Source of the DNA: Cladocopium goreaui | Taxonomy: Eukaryota; Sar; Dinophyceae; Suessiales; Symbiodiniaceae | DNA length: 64,000 nt | Assembly: GCA_947184155.2 (NCBI GenBank) | Contig: CAMXCT020002759.1 | Coordinates: 1-64,000 of the forward strand | Reading direction: 5' to 3' | Shown here: positions 10,101 through 19,979 of the stretch, one piece after another | How positions within the stretch are numbered: the first letter of the stretch is position 1 | How the letters are laid out: each line of letters opens with the position of its first letter | Program-made: the position numbers and the translations under genes | The notes under the pieces: model-generated | What the model saw: the letters and a program-made list of their open reading frames with translations, nothing else | Database searches by the model: none | What the model was told of the DNA's origin: nothing

Positions 10101-12624
10101 CGTTGGTGTTATCTCGATGTTTGATGGAGTCGGATCGGTCTATCACATCATTAAGAAAAAACTAGGTAAACCCCCTACTATCTTCATCGCAGCAGAAATT
10201 GATCCTGTCTTACGTCGGCTTGTTGCTGCCGAAATAGGACTGCGTGAAGACCAACAGTGGGCATATACGATTGAAGGGGTTGCTACCATCTACGTTAAAG
10301 ATGTATGGGATCTAGTTGCCCGTGACTCTCTGATCCTTCGTCAAGCCAAGACAATGTATCCTACAATCAAGTGGATTGTTGTTGCAGGATCTCCCTGTCA
10401 AGATCTTACTTATGCAGGTTACCTAAATGGATTGCTTGGGCTGACAGGTCAGCGAAGTATGCTCTTTTTTGTGGTTTACCTTGTAATTCTGCATCTTCAG
10501 AAGCTCTTTGGACCAGAATCGGTCCGATATTTGACAGAGAATGCTGGAAGCATGCAAATTGTACAAACTGACCGCAAACCTAAAGGCATGCAGCGCCTTG
10601 AGCAGTCTGAACACTTCCAAATGTTTCTATATTGTCTTGGACTTCCTAGTAAACAACCAACCAGTCGGTGGGTATGGGACACTGGTCCCTATTATGGCAT
10701 TCAGCGAAAAAGGGTATTTCTACGGAGTCACATGGACACAGAGAAACTGGCCAGTGTTCCGCTCACTTTTATCGATGAATGGGGCCCTTTAGTGACCTTG
10801 AACGGTGAAAACTTACCATTGGCCCCATTACTCCGAACAAGAGGGCTGTCAAACAATGGAATCCTGAAGCTTTCCTGGACAGGCTACCAGCCCAGTGCAC
10901 TCCTATGGGATTATTCCTTTTTTGGTGGGAGGAAATCTTTCATGTTGTTAGCCCAAATGGCTGAGGGAGTTAGGGTCCCAAACCTGCCATGGGCAAGCTT
11001 CATCCCTGCTCACTTTCTCCCCATATGGAAAAGTTTCCTTATTACTCTTCAAACAGACAGAGCGACCACATCCAAAAAAGATGAACTCATTGAACAACTA
11101 GTGCCTATCTTTCATAACCCAAATATTGTGCTGCCAATGAGAATTCTGACGGTCCAAGAAGTACGCAAACTAGCAGGACTTGAGAATATCTTAACGACAG
11201 AAAGACATGGGCCCTCTCTTCTCACGGATAAAGTGATTCGAGACTTTTGTGGAAATAGCTTTCACCCATCTCTCATCAGTGCGGCTCTCGGTACTGATAA
11301 TCAGCTGCAACAGTGGGTTGAGGGAAGCAATGATGCGCAGCCGTACCACAAAGACCTACCGAGTATTCAAGAAGTATATTCCAAATACCAAGACTTGCTG
11401 AAACTGGTTCTGGAACAAGCAGCCGCTCGAGGAGTTCAACTCAAAGATGACAAAGTTGACTTTGAAGCGAAATGGAGGCACTATACTCTTAATGACAGTG
11501 TCGAATCAGCTTGCCCTCCAATAGTGCACCAGCCGACAGTTTTCGCCTTTTTACAAGGATCCAAACCTCCGAAGTATCAAGGAACCCACAGTGAGGATAA
11601 ACCCCCCTTTGGGGATAAAGAGCTGAGCAATATTATGACCCAAACTCGGATTGATTGGGTGCTAGAGTCCTCAAACACATATGAAAATGTTACCCTATCA
11701 GCGCACATGCTTTACTTGGCTGTTAAAAATGGTCTTGGATTTCATGCTGAAGCTCAAGAGATCAAAGCAAAGCATATTGAACTGTTGAGAGAATATACGG
11801 GTGCTGAACAACTTACTGCTATCAAACAACTATTTGTTGTTTTCCAGATTGCAACGCTTAGTGTAAAGCACCAATTTCCCTACGGTTTTATCATTTGGGC
11901 ACCAAAAATTATGCAACCTCCCCTTATCTATGTTGGGGTACAGCGACCTTGCCTGCTATTCCTGTTGCTTTCTCATGAGCCTGATCAACCGTTTCGCTTT
12001 GGAACGGTCGCATTCGACTACCGACAAAGTAAAGACTTTCTCATTCATGCCAACATGCCAAAGATATTTGCTGATGTGGTGCAAGTTTCTTATCATACAT
12101 TTGCGACCTACCCGATACTTGCTCGAATTGATAATGGACAGCACTATATACATCTTAGTGAATTTGCGGCTTTACAGTGCCCTTTTTGTGCCTTGTGTTA
12201 CTTGCACACACTTGGTGCCCCGCAGTGCTTTATGCACAACGCCTCGCCCGCTAGCACTGTCATCCATTTACTCGGTGGTCTGGATGGCACAGGCGGCTTA
12301 AGTATTATAGGTGTATTAGCACGAGATGTTAGTGGTGCCACTCCACAATGGATCGCTGTACACGTTGTTGACAATCACCAAGTTCAAGATCTTACAAGAT
12401 CTAAGTCCTTTGTTGCGTACAAAGTTGCCACCCCTGTTGTATGGTCACCAATGTGGTATACGCAGTCATCGTCCATGCGGCGAATGCCTAGGCAACTTGG
12501 AACTCAGCTCATACAATCGCATACACTGGACCCATCAGGAGAATATCTTATCTTTGCAGGCACGGAGGAGTGGAGCAGGCTGCTCTTCGCACTGGGAGAA
12601 GCCCCAACGGAGGGACTAAACTGA
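7033..12624 (+). CDS. orf2: USP-like fold plus DNMT3-type DNA cytosine methyltransferase, 1863 aa
   Basis: After about 260 residues there is a long Pro/Ser/Thr-rich linker (about 260-630). Residues about 655-920 resemble a ubiquitin-specific protease: a Cys-box-like GHMSSMNTAL (659-668), Cys pairs at 762/765 and 805/808/810, then GPLIIVRIKVP. Ser662 sits where the catalytic Cys belongs and the GHY box is missing, so it is probably inactive. A basic linker follows. Residues about 1020-1430 are a C5 methyltransferase: motif I ISMFDGVGS (Asp1031), motif IV GSPCQDL (Cys1122), motif VI Glu1169-Asn1170, motif VIII near 1223, motif X GNSFHPSLI (from 1407). The order and wording are closest to DNMT3. 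The C-terminal 430 residues are unrecognised. Cytosine methyltransferases inside dinoflagellate retrotransposons are known, but I know of none in this setting. Confidence 0.87.
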   Translation: MLTFWIPHEVKQNFPCSFSVKDKRGNNIVCTIEHCGNILPQTGAPGEPPRHETKGEHWRRIGEKCNPSFKNRLTVIAPVSTQNASQKRRFGLLKDSAVDLQTQQVSYTYSEETYPWILFLESIPVIDTLDIFLTHFSHFEAVNSAKGEFCKQNFLRFEQVSKFTRIMMFEIPSGRQCQINRVDGLESSLYLTKVDALQIYPFKTCYLVMLVPPHFDFSTMLTADTKVEAIAAWKFSTFDNNRTNLKTTAVLSTSSTQHQPLMKDKRTDQGAKLLRTPSAPPSSKKAIDQLPAYAVLGVTPPPTPPSQQVNPYQNSPPLTEAVAGASVHDTAKSNAERSGSQGELNGAQRAGNVPEGQLTHGDARTDPPTVSPTIPWTNLPASHPTDTGEQQITEMVVDQDHHGNNIRKSEEEDKEMLPPQPALLSTPVKKPPTREGEALSSQKTSIQELKPTCGEVKGGLASKGRLSNEPSDPVVTPSSPPGVSPSSPNDNAKPECSDPIVPTLPSQCQPPDLASKAPIRNDPSPEKQPLLPDDSIVVEIGEDPPGIATPTRTKSSQTSSLHQGEALPPIQAALKRSSVRPANDKTRVCIDITGEDDHTKQNDPAQTSFERETQSQSQPAQFASLSPFAESSRKWFPTLDAPVIAALANKAQDIAINCGHMSSMNTALYFLSRGPWIPTHVSIHVRQAALAAVGVGWSWVHQVPTVFPFTCFDACLSLATLSTIPPNGTAQNDAVYELYSIICANLSQSTRNFLFSRFVLQCQACLQSSAIPIDTFTATVKPNTGIDELCDLLVPIWNTNELTECQACSCLDTANAKWKCGKFGPLIIVRIKVPPGCSLPKLEEERLPLGYKFMFQEREYEIQCLIATTRLDFDSQLIVLHTSQPGMISMYDHNNGIRVVDCKHVSGKLLISGLVILPVKSPKAILMTKQLSEAAGGGEVAQYRKRQLKVVKGFLKTPRKQKRTRTSQLSPPSCKNNAKTKSSKKRAKVTRHGPPKDSQNENVVEEIDPEGLPRIIAHATLANVGVISMFDGVGSVYHIIKKKLGKPPTIFIAAEIDPVLRRLVAAEIGLREDQQWAYTIEGVATIYVKDVWDLVARDSLILRQAKTMYPTIKWIVVAGSPCQDLTYAGYLNGLLGLTGQRSMLFFVVYLVILHLQKLFGPESVRYLTENAGSMQIVQTDRKPKGMQRLEQSEHFQMFLYCLGLPSKQPTSRWVWDTGPYYGIQRKRVFLRSHMDTEKLASVPLTFIDEWGPLVTLNGENLPLAPLLRTRGLSNNGILKLSWTGYQPSALLWDYSFFGGRKSFMLLAQMAEGVRVPNLPWASFIPAHFLPIWKSFLITLQTDRATTSKKDELIEQLVPIFHNPNIVLPMRILTVQEVRKLAGLENILTTERHGPSLLTDKVIRDFCGNSFHPSLISAALGTDNQLQQWVEGSNDAQPYHKDLPSIQEVYSKYQDLLKLVLEQAAARGVQLKDDKVDFEAKWRHYTLNDSVESACPPIVHQPTVFAFLQGSKPPKYQGTHSEDKPPFGDKELSNIMTQTRIDWVLESSNTYENVTLSAHMLYLAVKNGLGFHAEAQEIKAKHIELLREYTGAEQLTAIKQLFVVFQIATLSVKHQFPYGFIIWAPKIMQPPLIYVGVQRPCLLFLLLSHEPDQPFRFGTVAFDYRQSKDFLIHANMPKIFADVVQVSYHTFATYPILARIDNGQHYIHLSEFAALQCPFCALCYLHTLGAPQCFMHNASPASTVIHLLGGLDGTGGLSIIGVLARDVSGATPQWIAVHVVDNHQVQDLTRSKSFVAYKVATPVVWSPMWYTQSSSMRRMPRQLGTQLIQSHTLDPSGEYLIFAGTEEWSRLLFALGEAPTEGLN

Positions 12625-15600
12625 TTCTTGTTACTTGCAATGATGATGATTCTGCGGAACTTGCCTGCTCCACTGCTCCGTACACTGCTCAAGATGCTTA
12701 CGCGATGTGTCAAAACGACTTACTATTCGAAACAGGGACTCAGTGCCCGCCATATCTATCAAAGATACGTGACCTATCAATATTGCCCCATATACTCCAT
12801 GTCCGAACACCATGGTGGAAGTTAACCCTGCAACATGTTGCCACACTTTTCCATCAGGGTGTTGATGATTTTTATCAGCAACTTATGTGTGATTCACGAA
12901 CATTACCTTCTCTTGCAGTAGAAGAAATAGGACGAAGCATTCTCGAATATCGAAAAGCTATCAGACAAGATCTTCCATTCAGGCTTAAACGATTACACGT
13001 GTGGAATGTATCAGGGTGGACACTCACAACTAGAGCAGGGGATGCCAAAATGCGACTCATTAAACGACTGCTACGAACAGGCCCGGTTTTACTACAAGAA
13101 ACCAGATGGCATGCTGAAACCCATCAGGTCTTGCACCATAATATACCAGGTATTCAAGTTGCACACACCCAAGGATTGTTAACAGAAAGAGGTGGAGTGT
13201 CGGGTGGTTCAGCAGCCCTAATTCCACCTGGGTGGAAACTTGACCGAACAGAAGTTGTCATACCAGGTCGCATTGTCCTTGCCGTAATCCAAGACAGATA
13301 TTCTACCATCGGACTCTTGTCAGTGTATCTACATCCACAAACCAAGGTCGTTGAGTTGAAAGAATTAATCACCTGGGTCAAGACCAGTAGAGTCGACTTT
13401 CCCCTTTATATGGGGGGAGATTTTAACCAAGTGGATGCTAGCTGCCCGGACCTTTGGAATGAATTATTAGTCCACGCTCAAGTTCTCGACACGCATCCGC
13501 AACTTCACACCTTTGAAAGCCCTACTGGAAGTTCAGCACTCGACAGAGTATTATGTCCTACTGATTATATAGCTGCAGCCCAAATAGATGTTATGGTAGC
13601 AGCCAATAGGCGACATCACCTAAGTGGACATTACCAGCTCACCGCGACCTTTGTAGTTCGACCAAGAGTCAAAAGTGACATGAAAGACCCAGTCCATCAA
13701 ACCATCCCAACTAACGTGTTTTGCCCTGGAAAGAACGAGGCTGACCCCTATATGGTTCCTAACGATCTACAAGAGCTGATAAGAAGGATCCAAAGACTAC
13801 CCCAAACAGATGAAGTTGAGTTTGTGTCCACCCTTTGGTCGTGGTGGAGACAACAACCTATTCCATCGGATCACCCTCGAATTCCTGAGCATGAACTTCT
13901 GCGGAAATTCCTTAAAATTCGAGCTGAGGTGTTACACGTACCTGCAAAGCATTTCCATGCACTCCAGGCTGCCACTTACCATATATTTACTTCCAACGGG
14001 GTTAGTGAGCTATATCCAGGAAAAATAACAATCCGAAGTGATCTGTTGAAACAGATTTTTGATTTTCTAGACCAGATCACGATGACTCGGCAATATCCCG
14101 CTCTTGAGCAGGTAAATCAACAAGCCAGAGGTATCGGCAATAACATTACGTTCTGGAACCGTTTGCGATCTATTTGCCCCAAGGGCGTCATTTATAATGG
14201 GCCGATCCTCAATCAGCAGGGAGAACAGTGCACCACCTCCCAGATGTTGGACGAAGCCATGCTTGACACGCGGAACTTTTGGTTTGTAAAGCCTCAAGAC
14301 TCTCTTCAAGAATGGGAACCCATTTTACGGGAGTACCAGACTGCTTCGTCGTGGCCGAGTATTGAACTTCCCCAGAAACAGGACTTTCTCCATACACTCC
14401 TTGGCACTAAAGATTCAGCCCCTGGCCCTGATGGAATCCCCTACTCTGCATGGAGGCTTTCCCCTGAAGATAGCTACCCAGTCCTAGATCAGCTGATGAT
14501 GAAAATGTTAGCAGGCCTACGAGCTGCACCTGTACAAGTAGGGGTTTGGATACCCAAGGCAAAAGTAGGTCCGACTGCTGACTATTTCAGGCCCTTAGGA
14601 ATGCCCAATACTTGTGATAGGCTTGTTGATGGCACCATTGCTGCTGTAGTCATGAAAGCAACTTGTGCCTATATGCATCCCTCGCAGGTCGTCATGAATT
14701 GCTTTAAAGAACCGCAGCATGCTGTCCATGCCATACAAGCCTTACTGGATAGCAATACTCCCGTGGCTGCACTACTAGTTGATCTATCAAAGGCCTTTGA
14801 GCGGGTTAATCCCTATTGGATCTTACATATCCTGCGAATGCGTAACGCGCCGACATGGGTCTGTAATTATGCCAAATACATCCTATTTGGAAGGCTCATC
14901 CGCCATAAAGTTCAAGGCAGACTTCTGCCGCCTAGGGCGGTGCATGTGGGAGTTGACATGGGAAGGTCTTTCTCAGTGTTCCTATTCTGCTTGGCAATGG
15001 ACCCGATATATCACTATATGAATCGTATCCCCCGGGTCCTTAGTGTTCAGGGATACATTGACGACAACACGATTGCAGGACCAGGACATGACATTACCTG
15101 GGTTAGTAGAGTCCACAAATGCTATCAATGTTGCTGGTCGGCAGGTTTTCAAATTGACCAGCATGCCTGTTGGCAAGCTATCAGCACTGACTGTCCCCCC
15201 TTTTCAGTCCAATCCCTGCCTGGGCGGATCGAAAGTGAAGTTATTCTCCGGCAAAAGAAATACCCCACCGCACGAGCAGCGATCTTATCGGCTATCCTTT
15301 CCCAAAAGACACTCCTACTTGCACGAGCTGACAAGTGTATAGGGTTGACCCCTCGAGAAGCTTGCGGTATCCTTAATGGAACAGACTACACACCCATATG
15401 CTCATTGCTGGCACTAGAGTGTAACTGTAGATGTAAAACAGCTCTAGTAATCAACAGCCCGCTTCCAAGCTGGGTGCTTCGTCAGTTAGATCAGTCAGGT
15501 TTCGGGGCACACTGCATCCAAGGTGTTGCGACCTCTCTCGGACTATTATTGCTAGGGCGCGCCCAATTGTCGGATCGTGACTTATGGACAGTAACTACAC

Positions 15601-18600
15601 ACCCTACTACCCTTAAACAAATCAATCCTAAGGCTGCCGAAAAGTTTATACATCGGCTCAGGCTGTTTCGGCAACCAGTCCTCTCAGTTGTCTCTAAGAG
15701 CATTGCTTTCAATACGTTTGCACAAAGTGTGGTACTATACACTACATCCTATTTTGGTGCTGCCACGGAAGATCTTCAAATGCTACGCGCGGCAGCAACG
15801 GAACTCTTACTAGGACGAAGTTGGATTAGACATGACCTCCTTGCATTCGTATTTCGACTGTGTAAAATTGCACCACTACTTGACCCGGGCGTAAGTATCC
15901 TTGTTTCTGCATTAGGGCTATTTCTGCGAAAAGGAGGAAAGGTTCATGAACTTTACATTGAAACTCCACCGGCAGTGAACAGACAAACACACGAAGTTAG
16001 GATACTATGGCAAGCGTGGGCACGTGTCGTTGGGGAAGGTGTCCTAACAAGAGCAGTATCAGGAAGTGGTACAATCAAACAACGAATAAACGCAGTCAAA
16101 AAATGTGTGCTCCATCACATGATGCAGCTAGCATCTCACTATATTCGTAATAAGGTACTAACAGCTGGATGGACGGGAGGAATCAGCTGGGCATGGCTCA
16201 GCCATGCTTGCGAGGCCAACAAGCGATGGATTCCTAGTATTACTAGGTTCACCTTGTTACGCTGGGCAGTCAATGAGGATGATGATGAGTGGTTAGCACG
16301 ACGTGGCCAAAGTCGGCAAAAAAAATGTGCTCTCTGTGCAAACTTTGGCCGTGCATACCCACTCGGCGGCTATCAAACTGCAATTTGTGAAACATGTATA
16401 GTAACCAAACAGCTGACGGCCTTCACGACAGACTCCCTTGTCAGACTGCTTGAGGCATCACGCAGAGTACTCCCTACACAAGAAGAACTACCGGCAAGTG
16501 AAGACTGGGAAAAATGCATTGCATGTTCAAAGGGAGACAATACTGTAGGACATTGGATTCGGTGGTGTGTAGTACCTATCAGCGCGTTAAGAAGCCTGAC
16601 AGGAGATAATTCAATACTGTCGCTGGCCGAAGGGTCAAGAAAAAGCGCTAAGCACTTAGCAATAGCATCGCGAGTAGTTCATCAATTCAGGTTGCTACTA
16701 CGGGAATCAGGTGCAATGAGACATCAAATCTCTGCTCCCCTTACCCCCATGGATACCTGGATACATAACCTCGTGCAAAGAGTACAAACAGAACTACCCC
16801 TGGACCTTCGTATGCAGCATATAAGGACACAGTTAGTTTCCGCCCACTGTTCTGTTGATGACTCGCTACTCTCGTGCTGTGACAAACCCCCACTTCACAT
16901 TTCGTGTGCCCTTGCCCCTGCTCGAGTATGCATTACTCGTGAAGCAGTGGAAGCCAATCAAACAGTTGCGGTTGTCCCCTTAGGCTCTGAACCACTGCAA
17001 TTAATTCAGCAAACTATCCAGGTCGGAACAGGAATTTCCCCAAATGTCTCGCTCTCCACTTTCCAGTGTGAGTGTGGTGACTATCATTGCCGTCTTACGG
17101 CATTACAGCCTATAGGCACCGATGAAGTACTTAGTAGCTGTCTCAATTCGGACAAAACTACACTACTAGTACAATTTGACGGGTCCTGTCATGCTGATAA
17201 GGGAACAGGTGGGGCGGGCGCTGCTCTCTTAGAACTCCAGCGAGAAGGACTAACGCTGCTCAAGTGGAGAGCTATTGCACTACCTAGCTGCCCAGACAAT
17301 ATCTTTGCTGAGGCGGTGTCAGCTAATCTCGCAACAGACCTTTTGTGTGAAGAAATGGTACACAGAAGCTACGCAGTTGACCAGGCCTACTTACAAGGGG
17401 ATATCCTCCCCATCGTAAAGCACTTAGCCTTTGCAGGACGCTTTCGTCGGATCGACCTACAGCCTATTATACAGCAAATTCGCCGGAAACAATCGAGGTT
17501 TTTTGACCATGGAAAATGGGTATACCGCCCAAGAGAAGCCAATATACTCGCAGACTATCTTGCTGGAGTAGCGAGCCGAGCGGCACAGGCCTTCCCAGCT
17601 CATATAAGCGAGCCTACCGAAATCGTGGTTGAAGCGCCCTATCAGTTGGCCATGCGATCTGGAGCTATTGTACTGGAAGAGAGGCCGTTAGGTGTTACGA
17701 TCCTATTACTTACCGAAGTCCCGACTGTAAGCATAGAATTGGTAAATAAATTTATGATGCAAACTGCAAAGCAGCAATACCGCAAAGAGGTGGAGGCCTA
17801 TTTAGCGGGCACTGCCAATCTCACGAAACCTCGAGTAGTAGAGTATACAGCTTCTGCAACAGACTGTCTGGGCCGACTGTATGGCAGAGGTCCCTGTGCT
17901 CAAAGACTGCCACGAAAGGTAAGATTACTCCTATTTGGAAATACGCACCAGGAAGTTGACATGGTCGGCGCTTTCTACGAAATCATGCGACGACTCCTTC
18001 GCAGCAGTCACCTCCCACACATAGTAGATCTGAGAGCGATACTCATTGATCTGCTAGGGTTAGTACCGCTGAATCAGCGGTTTGCTGTGGTCAAGCGACA
18101 TCCGCTAATTGTAATGAATGCAGGGGCAAGTGAAGCGTGTGCTAAAATTGAAAGGGAACACCATATCACATGTCCTCCAGCATTATATCACCTCAGCCTT
18201 CAAATTGAATCAGCAACACAAGCTCTTGTTAACCACCACCTGCCCGTAAGGAGGCCACAATATGCTGCTCATGTCAGAGGTGCTGCTTTTCGAACTCTTG
18301 AATGGTATGAAGAACACATTATGATCTCTTACTACAAGGAACTAACGAGAAGGTGTCACGTAACATCAGCAATCTGGCTTCATGATGGACTCTGGCTCCC
18401 AAAAGAAATCTCTCCACATTTACTTTATGAAGCTGAACGGGCAATGCTCCATCAATTACAGCTAGATTCATGCGATCCCCCCCTTTTCAGTTTACGTGAA
18501 CTCGCCGCAGATGCTCAGGCTCTTATACAGACTCTCGATGATGTCAACGTGGCCACAAATCCCTCCCCCCTCCCCCGTACCGAAAGGAAAAGAAACACCG

Positions 18601-18707
18601 AAAGTGAGCTATTCGGGACGAGACCCATCCGATGGAACACACAAGCACCAACATCGGGCTACGATACCTTTACGGAACGCATGGCCAAACGGCGTAGAGC
18701 AACCTAA
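12492..18707 (+). CDS. orf3: LINE-type endonuclease, reverse transcriptase and RNase H, about 2045 aa
   Basis: Residues are numbered from a GTG at 12570. Endonuclease (EEP/APE type) signs are Glu177 (LLQETRWH), Asp284 and Asn286 (GGDFNQ), LDRVL and SGH near 354. Reverse transcriptase signs are APGPDGIPY near 618, Asp738 (VDLSKAF) and YIDD at 829-832 in place of YADD. Further on are Cys pairs near 1255-1350 that may be zinc-binding. RNase H signs are Asp1537 (FDGSC), EAV, a later Asp, and NILADYLAG. The last 330 residues are unrecognised. The frame is open from 12492, overlapping orf2 by 133 nt in the -1 frame. It has no ATG until 12705, after the orf2 stop, so it is made by frameshifting, re-initiation at 12705 or a non-AUG start. 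No canonical slippery site is visible. Confidence 0.92.
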   Translation, partial: ATWNSAHTIAYTGPIRRISYLCRHGGVEQAALRTGRSPNGGTKLILVTCNDDDSAELACSTAPYTAQDAYAMCQNDLLFETGTQCPPYLSKIRDLSILPHILHVRTPWWKLTLQHVATLFHQGVDDFYQQLMCDSRTLPSLAVEEIGRSILEYRKAIRQDLPFRLKRLHVWNVSGWTLTTRAGDAKMRLIKRLLRTGPVLLQETRWHAETHQVLHHNIPGIQVAHTQGLLTERGGVSGGSAALIPPGWKLDRTEVVIPGRIVLAVIQDRYSTIGLLSVYLHPQTKVVELKELITWVKTSRVDFPLYMGGDFNQVDASCPDLWNELLVHAQVLDTHPQLHTFESPTGSSALDRVLCPTDYIAAAQIDVMVAANRRHHLSGHYQLTATFVVRPRVKSDMKDPVHQTIPTNVFCPGKNEADPYMVPNDLQELIRRIQRLPQTDEVEFVSTLWSWWRQQPIPSDHPRIPEHELLRKFLKIRAEVLHVPAKHFHALQAATYHIFTSNGVSELYPGKITIRSDLLKQIFDFLDQITMTRQYPALEQVNQQARGIGNNITFWNRLRSICPKGVIYNGPILNQQGEQCTTSQMLDEAMLDTRNFWFVKPQDSLQEWEPILREYQTASSWPSIELPQKQDFLHTLLGTKDSAPGPDGIPYSAWRLSPEDSYPVLDQLMMKMLAGLRAAPVQVGVWIPKAKVGPTADYFRPLGMPNTCDRLVDGTIAAVVMKATCAYMHPSQVVMNCFKEPQHAVHAIQALLDSNTPVAALLVDLSKAFERVNPYWILHILRMRNAPTWVCNYAKYILFGRLIRHKVQGRLLPPRAVHVGVDMGRSFSVFLFCLAMDPIYHYMNRIPRVLSVQGYIDDNTIAGPGHDITWVSRVHKCYQCCWSAGFQIDQHACWQAISTDCPPFSVQSLPGRIESEVILRQKKYPTARAAILSAILSQKTLLLARADKCIGLTPREACGILNGTDYTPICSLLALECNCRCKTALVINSPLPSWVLRQLDQSGFGAHCIQGVATSLGLLLLGRAQLSDRDLWTVTTHPTTLKQINPKAAEKFIHRLRLFRQPVLSVVSKSIAFNTFAQSVVLYTTSYFGAATEDLQMLRAAATELLLGRSWIRHDLLAFVFRLCKIAPLLDPGVSILVSALGLFLRKGGKVHELYIETPPAVNRQTHEVRILWQAWARVVGEGVLTRAVSGSGTIKQRINAVKKCVLHHMMQLASHYIRNKVLTAGWTGGISWAWLSHACEANKRWIPSITRFTLLRWAVNEDDDEWLARRGQSRQKKCALCANFGRAYPLGGYQTAICETCIVTKQLTAFTTDSLVRLLEASRRVLPTQEELPASEDWEKCIACSKGDNTVGHWIRWCVVPISALRSLTGDNSILSLAEGSRKSAKHLAIASRVVHQFRLLLRESGAMRHQISAPLTPMDTWIHNLVQRVQTELPLDLRMQHIRTQLVSAHCSVDDSLLSCCDKPPLHISCALAPARVCITREAVEANQTVAVVPLGSEPLQLIQQTIQVGTGISPNVSLSTFQCECGDYHCRLTALQPIGTDEVLSSCLNSDKTTLLVQFDGSCHADKGTGGAGAALLELQREGLTLLKWRAIALPSCPDNIFAEAVSANLATDLLCEEMVHRSYAVDQAYLQGDILPIVKHLAFAGRFRRIDLQPIIQQIRRKQSRFFDHGKWVYRPREANILADYLAGVASRAAQAFPAHISEPTEIVVEAPYQLAMRSGAIVLEERPLGVTILLLTEVPTVSIELVNKFMMQTAKQQYRKEVEAYLAGTANLTKPRVVEYTASATDCLGRLYGRGPCAQRLPRKVRLLLFGNTHQEVDMVGAFYEIMRRLLRSSHLPHIVDLRAILIDLLGLVPLNQRFAVVKRHPLIVMNAGASEACAKIEREHHITCPPALYHLSLQIESATQALVNHHLPVRRPQYAAHVRGAAFRTLEWYEEHIMISYYKELTRRCHVTSAIWLHDGLWLPKEISPHLLYEAERAMLHQLQLDSCDPPLFSLRELAADAQALIQTLDDVNVATNPSPLPRTERKRNTESELFGTRPIRWNTQAPTSGYDTFTERMAKRRRAT

Positions 18708-18773
18708 ATACCCATTCTTTGTACCTCAGCCAAAGAACACATACTAGGGTGGTCGGTTTTTCGGTTTTGTCAG

Positions 18774-18811
18774 GCTTATCGAGCCCCTCAGTCCAATGAG
18801 TTTGATAAGTG
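18774..18811 (+). promoter_or_regulatory. hairpin ahead of orf4, different from the family type
   Basis: The outer stem GCTTATC pairs with GATAAG-GC, and the inner stem CTCA/TGAG has loop GTCCAA. It has two helices and an internal loop like the family hairpin but lacks the AAAGAC loop. The rest of 18708-18957 shows nothing else. Confidence 0.4.
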
Positions 18812-18957
18812 CGGTAGAACCTGCTATTGGCTCTCATCTTTTTATTTGTTTGATCATCTATCTCTGCTTAACTGCTATGAGGCAAGGCATAATTGTGCAG
18901 CTCATGAGCCGTTTTATTGCTCACAGATAGCTAATTTTGTACTCCATATCTCTGCCA

Positions 18958-19338
18958 ATGGGCACGGAGAGCGAGAGACCTAGACAAAAACCATTGCCAT
19001 GCTCAGCGAACCTGTTATCCCATCAAGTCACTCAGTTGCGAAAAGGCTTGGCTAAGGCAACTGACAATGCAAACCTAGCCGGTACGGGCACTGAAAATGC
19101 TATCAATCAACTGAAATTGGCATTAAGGGCGCTCGATCAAGCTCTAGTACTCCTGGCAAACGAAGAAGGGAATCACGTAGTCTCAACACGAGAATCGAGT
19201 GAAGAACAGGCTGACCGGAAATCTTTGACTGCCATTGATCGAGCCAAAATCTTTCAGAGATGGGAGGCAAGTCGGCGGCAAGAAAAGCACGGCAAGCAAC
19301 AGAGTCAGATTTCTGTGAAGCGGAAGTTGGATGAATGA
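18958..19338 (+). CDS. orf4: small hydrophilic helical protein, 126 aa
   Basis: The ATG at 18958 is the first in this frame. No family is recognised. The centre (about residues 25-65) has heptad-like Leu/Ala spacing and could form an amphipathic helix or short coiled coil. The C-terminus is strongly basic and Gln-rich (RWEASRRQEKHGKQQSQ). There is no cysteine cluster and no membrane segment. It lies 250 nt after the RT ORF on the same strand. A small nucleic-acid-binding or structural role would fit the basic tail but is inference only. Confidence 0.55.
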   Translation: MGTESERPRQKPLPCSANLLSHQVTQLRKGLAKATDNANLAGTGTENAINQLKLALRALDQALVLLANEEGNHVVSTRESSEEQADRKSLTAIDRAKIFQRWEASRRQEKHGKQQSQISVKRKLDE

Positions 19339-19825
19339 GCAGACTTATCGCTGCACATTGTGTTTGTGCCACAAACGAGTCATCAGCGCAGAGGACAAAA
19401 TGACTGGTCAACTGAGGGGTTGTCTTGCCAGTTGAGCACTACTCCTCTCTCCCTCTTTGGCTTCGACACTAGGTAGCGAGATTCTAACGGCACTCTACAT
19501 ATTGACCTCCCTCCTGTTGCTTCTCTCTATCTGGTTTAATTTGATTGTGCCTGTCTTATTCAAGTCTGCGCTCCCCTGTTCCATGAGCCACACTCCAACT
19601 AAGTACCTGATCGGTAGTACCGAATGTCGAGGATTCTATGCATATCCCACCTTTTGGCTCCTCAGTAGCGGTATTATGCAGTAACTGACCAAGATTGTGA
19701 ATTTATCATTTACCTCATGAATTATTGCTACTCTCTCCCATAATTGTCCTTGGGTGTAATTTCCTCCATAACCACGCAATGGACCTGTCAGAAGTATGTA
19801 TCACTTTCCCTTTCTAAGACTACAC

Positions 19826-19861
19826 AGGGTACTTCTGTCCAAAGACGTGACAGGGGTCCCT
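19826..19861 (+). promoter_or_regulatory. family hairpin ahead of orf5
   Basis: The core is CTGTC-CAAAGACGT-GACAG (19835-19853). The outer helix AGGGtAC (19826-19832) pairs with GTCCCT (19856-19861), leaving one bulged base. It is the only structured feature I see in the 640 nt gap 19339-19979. Two short upstream ATGs (about 19875 and 19925) come before the orf5 start. Confidence 0.75.
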
Positions 19862-19979
19862 CACATAAACAGTCAATGGACTCCTGTGGTCCCGGAATTC
19901 AACCGTCTTACATTCCTCTCCCACATGAATTGTGCTAGTCTGTTGAATTCAAAGAGATCACACAATTTCAGTTACCGGA

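Noticed and set aside
16920-17140. Degenerate SET domain within orf3 (CECGDYHCRL, ALQPIGTDEVL)
   Set aside because: Only two short resemblances and no core NHSC motif; insufficient to call.
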